This document shows, piece after piece, positions 6,465 to 9,722 of a DNA stretch of 9,722 nt (position 1 is its first letter; every line of letters starts with the position of its first letter). The stretch comes from Methylococcaceae bacterium (lineage in GTDB: Bacteria; Pseudomonadota; Gammaproteobacteria; Methylococcales; Methylomonadaceae): contig JAUXDP010000113.1 in assembly GCA_030618325.1 (NCBI GenBank), positions 1 through 9,722 on the forward strand, read 5' to 3'. Made by a program: the position numbers and the translations under genes. Under the pieces are notes generated by a model. It searched no databases. It was given only the letters and a program-made list of their open reading frames with translations, and was not told where the DNA came from.

Positions 6465-7274
6465 TTACAGAGAACGTTTTGGTGCAGTTCTTACGTGGGT
6501 GGTATACAGAGTCAGACCTGTAAAGGCGATGCCTCCCACCAGATTGCCCAGTACAGTCGGAATTTCGTTCCAAACGAAGTAATCCATAATCGAGAAATCG
6601 GCTCCTATAATCAACCCAAATGGGAACAGGAACATGTTTACAACGGAGTGCTCGAAAGTCATCGCGAAAAATAGCATGATGGGCATCCACATAGCGATGA
6701 CTTTACCGCTGACCGAAGTGGAAATCATCGCACCAACCACACCCATTGAAACCATCCAGTTACCCAACATACCTCGTATAAAGATTGTAAACCAGCCGGC
6801 GGCACCATATTGCGCATAACCCACAGTTCGAGCTTCACCGATAGTAGCAATTTTTTGCCCCACCGGCCCCGGTTCAATGGAGAAACCGTAAGTAAAAACA
6901 AACGCCATCATGAAAGCAACCGTTAAAGCACCTCCAAAGTTACCAAGAAATACTAAGCCCCAGTTCCTTAAAACTCCCCCCATTGTTACTCCAGGTCTTT
7001 TATCTATCAAGGCCAATGGAACTAAAACAAACACACCGGTCAATAGATCAAAACCCATCAGATACAGCATGCAAAAACCAACAGGGAACAAGATAGCACC
7101 AATAAGTGGAGAGCCAGTTTGGACAGCAATAGTAATCGCAAATACAGCAGCCAATGCCAGGATGGCTCCGGCCATATAAGCTCTGATCAACGTATCTCGG
7201 GTTGACATGAAAACTTTGGCTTCACCTGCATCCACCATCTTGGTGACAAATTCTGAAGGGACTAAATAAGACAT
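6465..7274 (-). CDS. Formate/nitrite transporter family channel, probably nitrite uptake
   Basis: The 269-residue product has the length and six hydrophobic segments of FocA/NirC pentameric inner-membrane channels (about 29-51, 57-90, 104-128, 157-186, 192-222, 238-260). The central pore histidine is His209 in MTFEHSVVNMF, matching His209 of FocA. GFDLLTGVFVLVPLAL (74-89) occupies the position of the gating loop with its conserved Thr. STRDTLIRAYMAGAILA at the first helix is typical of the family. The ATG at 7272-7274 has AAAGAGGA 6 bases upstream. FNT proteins carry formate, nitrite or hydrosulfide and sequence alone does not separate them. The NtrC/sigma-54-type upstream region and the adjacent phosphatase/kinase favour nitrite for assimilation (a NirC-like role). 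It is followed by a hairpin and then the kinase gene. Confidence 0.9.
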   Translation of the reverse strand: MSYLVPSEFVTKMVDAGEAKVFMSTRDTLIRAYMAGAILALAAVFAITIAVQTGSPLIGAILFPVGFCMLYLMGFDLLTGVFVLVPLALIDKRPGVTMGGVLRNWGLVFLGNFGGALTVAFMMAFVFTYGFSIEPGPVGQKIATIGEARTVGYAQYGAAGWFTIFIRGMLGNWMVSMGVVGAMISTSVSGKVIAMWMPIMLFFAMTFEHSVVNMFLFPFGLIIGADFSIMDYFVWNEIPTVLGNLVGGIAFTGLTLYTTHVRTAPKRSL

Positions 7275-7378
7275 AATATTTCCTCTTTAAATCTAATAAT
7301 TATTAAGGGTTGTTTGATTACAAGATGGCTCAGGAAAGAACCATTTCCAGACATATTTCTACATAGCTCCATAACTAC

Positions 7379-7395
7379 TAGCAATAACCATACCT
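7379..7395 (-). promoter_or_regulatory. Candidate sigma-54 promoter of the channel gene
   Basis: The minus strand reads AGGTATGGTTATTGCTA. The essential GG (-24) and GC (-12) are exactly 10 bases apart, and the -12 part TTGCT matches the consensus TTGCW fully. The -24 part matches TGGCACG at 4 of 7 positions. The start of transcription would be near 7369, about 95 bases before the ATG. NtrC-like sites upstream support it. Confidence 0.55.
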
Positions 7396-7403
7396 GACAG
7401 GTA
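7391..7403. promoter_or_regulatory. 13-bp palindrome overlapping the -24 promoter element
   Basis: TACCTG-A-CAGGTA is a perfect 6-1-6 palindrome that covers the GG of the candidate sigma-54 promoter. A protein bound here would block the polymerase, so it may be a repressor site. No regulator can be named. Confidence 0.3.
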
Positions 7404-7479
7404 ATATTCAGATACTCCACTGTTATCTCTACTGTTTTTATTTTTGAAGTGACTTTATGGAAATAGATACGGATGCTTT

Positions 7480-7496
7480 AGCACCTTTTTAGTGCA
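7480..7496. promoter_or_regulatory. NtrC-like binding site
   Basis: AGCACCTTTTTAGTGCA matches the NtrC site TGCACCA-N3-TGGTGCA at 11 of 14 fixed positions, with the symmetric GCAC-N7-GTGC core intact. Its centre is about 120 bases upstream of the inferred sigma-54 start site (near 7369), the distance usual for NtrC enhancers such as those of glnA. NtrC would bind here under nitrogen limitation and activate the channel gene. Confidence 0.55.
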
Positions 7497-7521
7497 TGAT
7501 ATTTCCAGTAATATCCCGAAA

Positions 7522-7528
7522 TGCACCA
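7522..7528. promoter_or_regulatory. Second NtrC half-site
   Basis: TGCACCA is a perfect left half of the NtrC palindrome; the right half is not conserved. The centre of the implied full site is 42 bases from that of the first site, close to four helical turns, which would suit cooperative binding of two dimers. On its own a 7-base match is weak. Confidence 0.35.
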
Positions 7529-7642
7529 ATAGAAATGAGGAATTGTTCAACTTAACCCGCTTCACTAGAACCATGCAAAGAAAGTACATGGAGAGGATTT
7601 CTGGTCTATTTTAGAAACTAAAGGGGTTCGGTACTTTATGAA

Positions 7643-7683
7643 CTGGAGGTATTGGAACTCCAGATTACATTCCTGTAATCTGG
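7643..7683 (-). terminator. Two mutually exclusive hairpins after hppA
   Basis: CCAGATTAC (7660-7668) pairs perfectly with GTAATCTGG (7675-7683) over a 6-base loop. CTGGAG (7643-7648) pairs with CTCCAG (7658-7663). The two stems share bases 7660-7663, so only one can form at a time. They lie 44-84 bases beyond the hppA stop. No T-run follows, so this may be a Rho-type end, an mRNA-stabilising structure or a switch. Confidence 0.4.
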
Positions 7684-7726
7684 GCACCAGCCAGCATGGC
7701 TAGTTTCGAATTATTAGAGGTAACCT

Positions 7727-9722
7727 TTATAACAATGGAGCAATTACTAAAGAAACAACCGCCATCAATTTAACAACAATATTTAATGAAGGACCTGAAG
7801 TATCTTTAAACGGATCGCCTACGGTATCCCCACATACAGCTGCTTTATGTACATCTGATCCTTTACCACCATGCGCACCGCCTTCGATTAATTTTTTAGC
7901 ATTGTCCCAGGCACCACCAGAATTTGCCATAAACAACGCCATTAATACGCCTGCTAATAGTGAGCCTGCTAGCAGACCACCCAAGGCTTCTTTGTCCAGA
8001 ATAAAACCGACTAATATCGGAGTACAAATAGTCACCATGCCTGGCATAATCATTTCTCGCAGGGAGGCCTGGGTAGAAATCTCAATACAACGATCTGAAT
8101 CCGGCGGTACTTTACCTTCCATCAAACCAGTAATTTCATGGAACTGACGGCGGACTTCTTCCACCATATCTTGTGCAGCCCTACCTACTGAATCCATCGT
8201 CATCGCAGCAACCAGGAAAGGCACACAGCCACCAATAAAAAGACCCGCGACTACCAACGGATTTAACAAGTCGATGGTCTCTAGCCCAGCTGCCGCTGCA
8301 TAAGCTGAAAATAATGCTAAAGCGGTTAATGCTGCAGAACCTATCGCAAAACCTTTACCAACAGCCGCCGTGGTATTACCAATCGCATCTAAAGAATCAG
8401 TAATTTTTCGTGTTTCCTTGCCTAACTCAGCCATTTCGCTGATACCACCAGCATTATCAGCAATTGGACCATAAGCATCCACAGACATTGTGACTCCGGT
8501 GGTCGCTAACATGCCGACTGCTGCAATTCCGATTCCATATAAACCAGAAAAATAATAGGCTACTAAAATAGCAGCTACAATCGCCAGAACAGGAAGTACA
8601 GTTGAGCGCATGCCAATACCTAAACCGGCAATAATATTGGTTGCAGGGCCAAATTTGGATGCCTCTGCAATTTTTTCGATAGGTGCTTTAGAGGTGTAGT
8701 AGTCAGTCACTTTTCCGATAAAAACCCCGACAACCGTCCCAGATAAGACAGCAAAAAATGGTCCCAAGACTGGTGTAGTTCTGTCACCTAAATCAAACTG
8801 AATTCCAGCTGAAAGAACCAATGGCAAGGCAAATAACAAAAATAATCCTGCCGCAATCCAGGTTACAGCCTCCAAAGCTTGCGCTGGGTTAAAATCTCTG
8901 ATTTTTTGCATGGCGACCACCCCCATGACAGAGGCAATTAAACCAACCACTATAAATGCTAGAGGTAACATTAACGCTTTGGCTTGCATTTCTGGAGCAA
9001 CAAAATTTGTTGCGGTAGCTGCAATCGCAATTGATGCGATCACCGAACCGACATAAGATTCAAAAATATCAGCCCCCATACCTGCGGTATCGCCAACATT
9101 GTCACCTACATTATCTGCAATAGTCGCAGGATTGCGTGGGTCATCTTCCGGAATTCCTGCTTCCACTTTTCCAACCAAGTCTGCACCAACATCAGCAGCC
9201 TTAGTGTAAATACCACCACCAATTCTGGCAAACAATGCAATGGAAGATGCGCCCATCGCGAAGCCACTGAGGGTCTGATAATTCGCTATATTACTAGGGT
9301 CTATAAGCATAAAGACGATCCCGACACCGACTAGTCCTAATGAGGCCACTGATAACCCCATCACCGAACCACCACTAAAGGCTACAGCAAGAGCTGCGCC
9401 CATTCCGTCAGTTTTGGCCGCATTTGAGGTTCTGACATTGGCACGAGTCGCCGCTTCCATACCGAAATAACCTGCCGACATTGAACATAGGGCACCAGCC
9501 AAAAAAGCATAGGCGGTAGCATGAGCAATAAACATGAAAATCAGTAGTGCTACCACGGCTACGAAAATAGATAGAATTTTGTATTCTGCTTTCAAAAAGA
9601 CCATCGCGCCATCATGGATTAATTCGGCAATAGCTTCCATTTTTTTGGTGCCAGCGCTATGAGCTAATATAGATTTGTATATATAAAACGCATAACCTAA
9701 ACCTGCAACACCTAAATAGGGT
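7727..9722 (-). CDS. hppA: Membrane-bound ion-translocating pyrophosphatase HppA (5' end beyond window)
   Basis: HppA hydrolyses pyrophosphate and pumps H+ or Na+ across the inner membrane. The frame stays open through the right edge: the 27 codons upstream of the ATG at 9640 encode a first-helix sequence (YLGVAGLGYAFYIYKSILA) followed by SAGTKKM, normal for this family, so the real start is outside. Numbering from that Met, the pyrophosphate site includes DVGADLVGKVE (150-160), EDDPRNPATIADNVGDNVGD (165-184), DAYGPIADNAGG (388-399) and DTVGDPFKDTSGPSLN (605-620). GNTTAAVGKG (421-430) has Ala and Gly where K+-independent enzymes have Lys and Thr, so it should need K+. Glu194 in DIFESY sits as in Na+-pumping and K+-independent enzymes, unlike plant-type FGSYAE. 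About 664 residues are visible, so only the extreme N-terminus is missing. Confidence 0.96.
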   Translation of the reverse strand, partial: PYLGVAGLGYAFYIYKSILAHSAGTKKMEAIAELIHDGAMVFLKAEYKILSIFVAVVALLIFMFIAHATAYAFLAGALCSMSAGYFGMEAATRANVRTSNAAKTDGMGAALAVAFSGGSVMGLSVASLGLVGVGIVFMLIDPSNIANYQTLSGFAMGASSIALFARIGGGIYTKAADVGADLVGKVEAGIPEDDPRNPATIADNVGDNVGDTAGMGADIFESYVGSVIASIAIAATATNFVAPEMQAKALMLPLAFIVVGLIASVMGVVAMQKIRDFNPAQALEAVTWIAAGLFLLFALPLVLSAGIQFDLGDRTTPVLGPFFAVLSGTVVGVFIGKVTDYYTSKAPIEKIAEASKFGPATNIIAGLGIGMRSTVLPVLAIVAAILVAYYFSGLYGIGIAAVGMLATTGVTMSVDAYGPIADNAGGISEMAELGKETRKITDSLDAIGNTTAAVGKGFAIGSAALTALALFSAYAAAAGLETIDLLNPLVVAGLFIGGCVPFLVAAMTMDSVGRAAQDMVEEVRRQFHEITGLMEGKVPPDSDRCIEISTQASLREMIMPGMVTICTPILVGFILDKEALGGLLAGSLLAGVLMALFMANSGGAWDNAKKLIEGGAHGGKGSDVHKAAVCGDTVGDPFKDTSGPSLNIVVKLMAVVSLVIAPLL

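Larger units (their letters stand above)
7275..7726. other. 452-base regulatory region between hppA and the channel gene
   Basis: No convincing gene is found on either strand; the longest frame noted, about 39 codons on the minus strand, lacks support. Going with transcription from hppA, the region holds two alternative hairpins (7643-7683), an NtrC-like half-site and full site, a 13-bp palindrome overlapping a sigma-54-type promoter, and a leader of about 95 bases before the channel gene. Confidence 0.6.

Noticed and set aside
7461..7580. A frame of about 39 codons on the minus strand between hppA and the channel gene
   Set aside because: It has no good ribosome binding site, an unremarkable composition, and overlaps the proposed NtrC sites.
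877..7587. A 14-base direct match (CATGCAAAGAAAGT) at 878-891 and 7573-7586
   Set aside because: A match of this length in about 9.7 kb on two strands is expected by chance nearly as often as not, and the flanks do not match.

Overview
The window comes from a Gram-negative gammaproteobacterium. LpxD (lipid A synthesis), SufT, SoxB and a membrane pyrophosphatase all read like gammaproteobacterial proteins, and base composition is moderately AT-leaning. The mix of a lone soxB, a pyrophosphatase and a nitrite-type transporter next to a PP2C/kinase protein would fit a methanotroph of the Methylococcales. That assignment is inference; a sulfur-oxidising gammaproteobacterium is the alternative. I see no rRNA, tRNA or CRISPR array.

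Layout. Positions 1-640 (+ strand) hold the tail of an unidentified gene followed 7 bases later by sufT, an Fe-S cluster assembly gene. Positions 641-1500 are mostly non-coding and rich in repeats: a GC-rich hairpin, a 158-bp near-perfect palindrome (713-870) with a possible TTA target duplication, a small cysteine-containing orphan ORF (minus strand) whose stop codon lies in one copy of that TTA, and a second, degraded element with inverted ends (about 1157-1302). Everything from 1501 onward is on the minus strand. In order of transcription, right to left, the genes are hppA (truncated by the window edge), a formate/nitrite-family channel gene, a PP2C phosphatase/Ser-Thr kinase fusion, soxB and lpxD.

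How the genes work together. The strongest functional unit is the channel plus the phosphatase/kinase (4667-7274). Upstream of the channel gene I can read a sigma-54-type promoter (7379-7395) with an NtrC-like palindrome (7480-7496) about 120 bases upstream of the inferred start, and a perfect NtrC half-site (7522-7528) 42 bases further out. This argues for nitrogen-starvation control of nitrite uptake. It also agrees with the known habit of such phosphatase/kinase genes to sit beside nitrate/nitrite assimilation genes. A strong hairpin (6419-6446) between the two genes may tune or end read-through into the kinase gene. SoxB and LpxD each appear without their usual partner genes. soxB starts with TTG, and a tiny open frame ends 2 bases before it. 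hppA has residues of the K+-dependent class and a glutamate placed as in Na+-pumping members; its true start lies beyond the right edge of the window.
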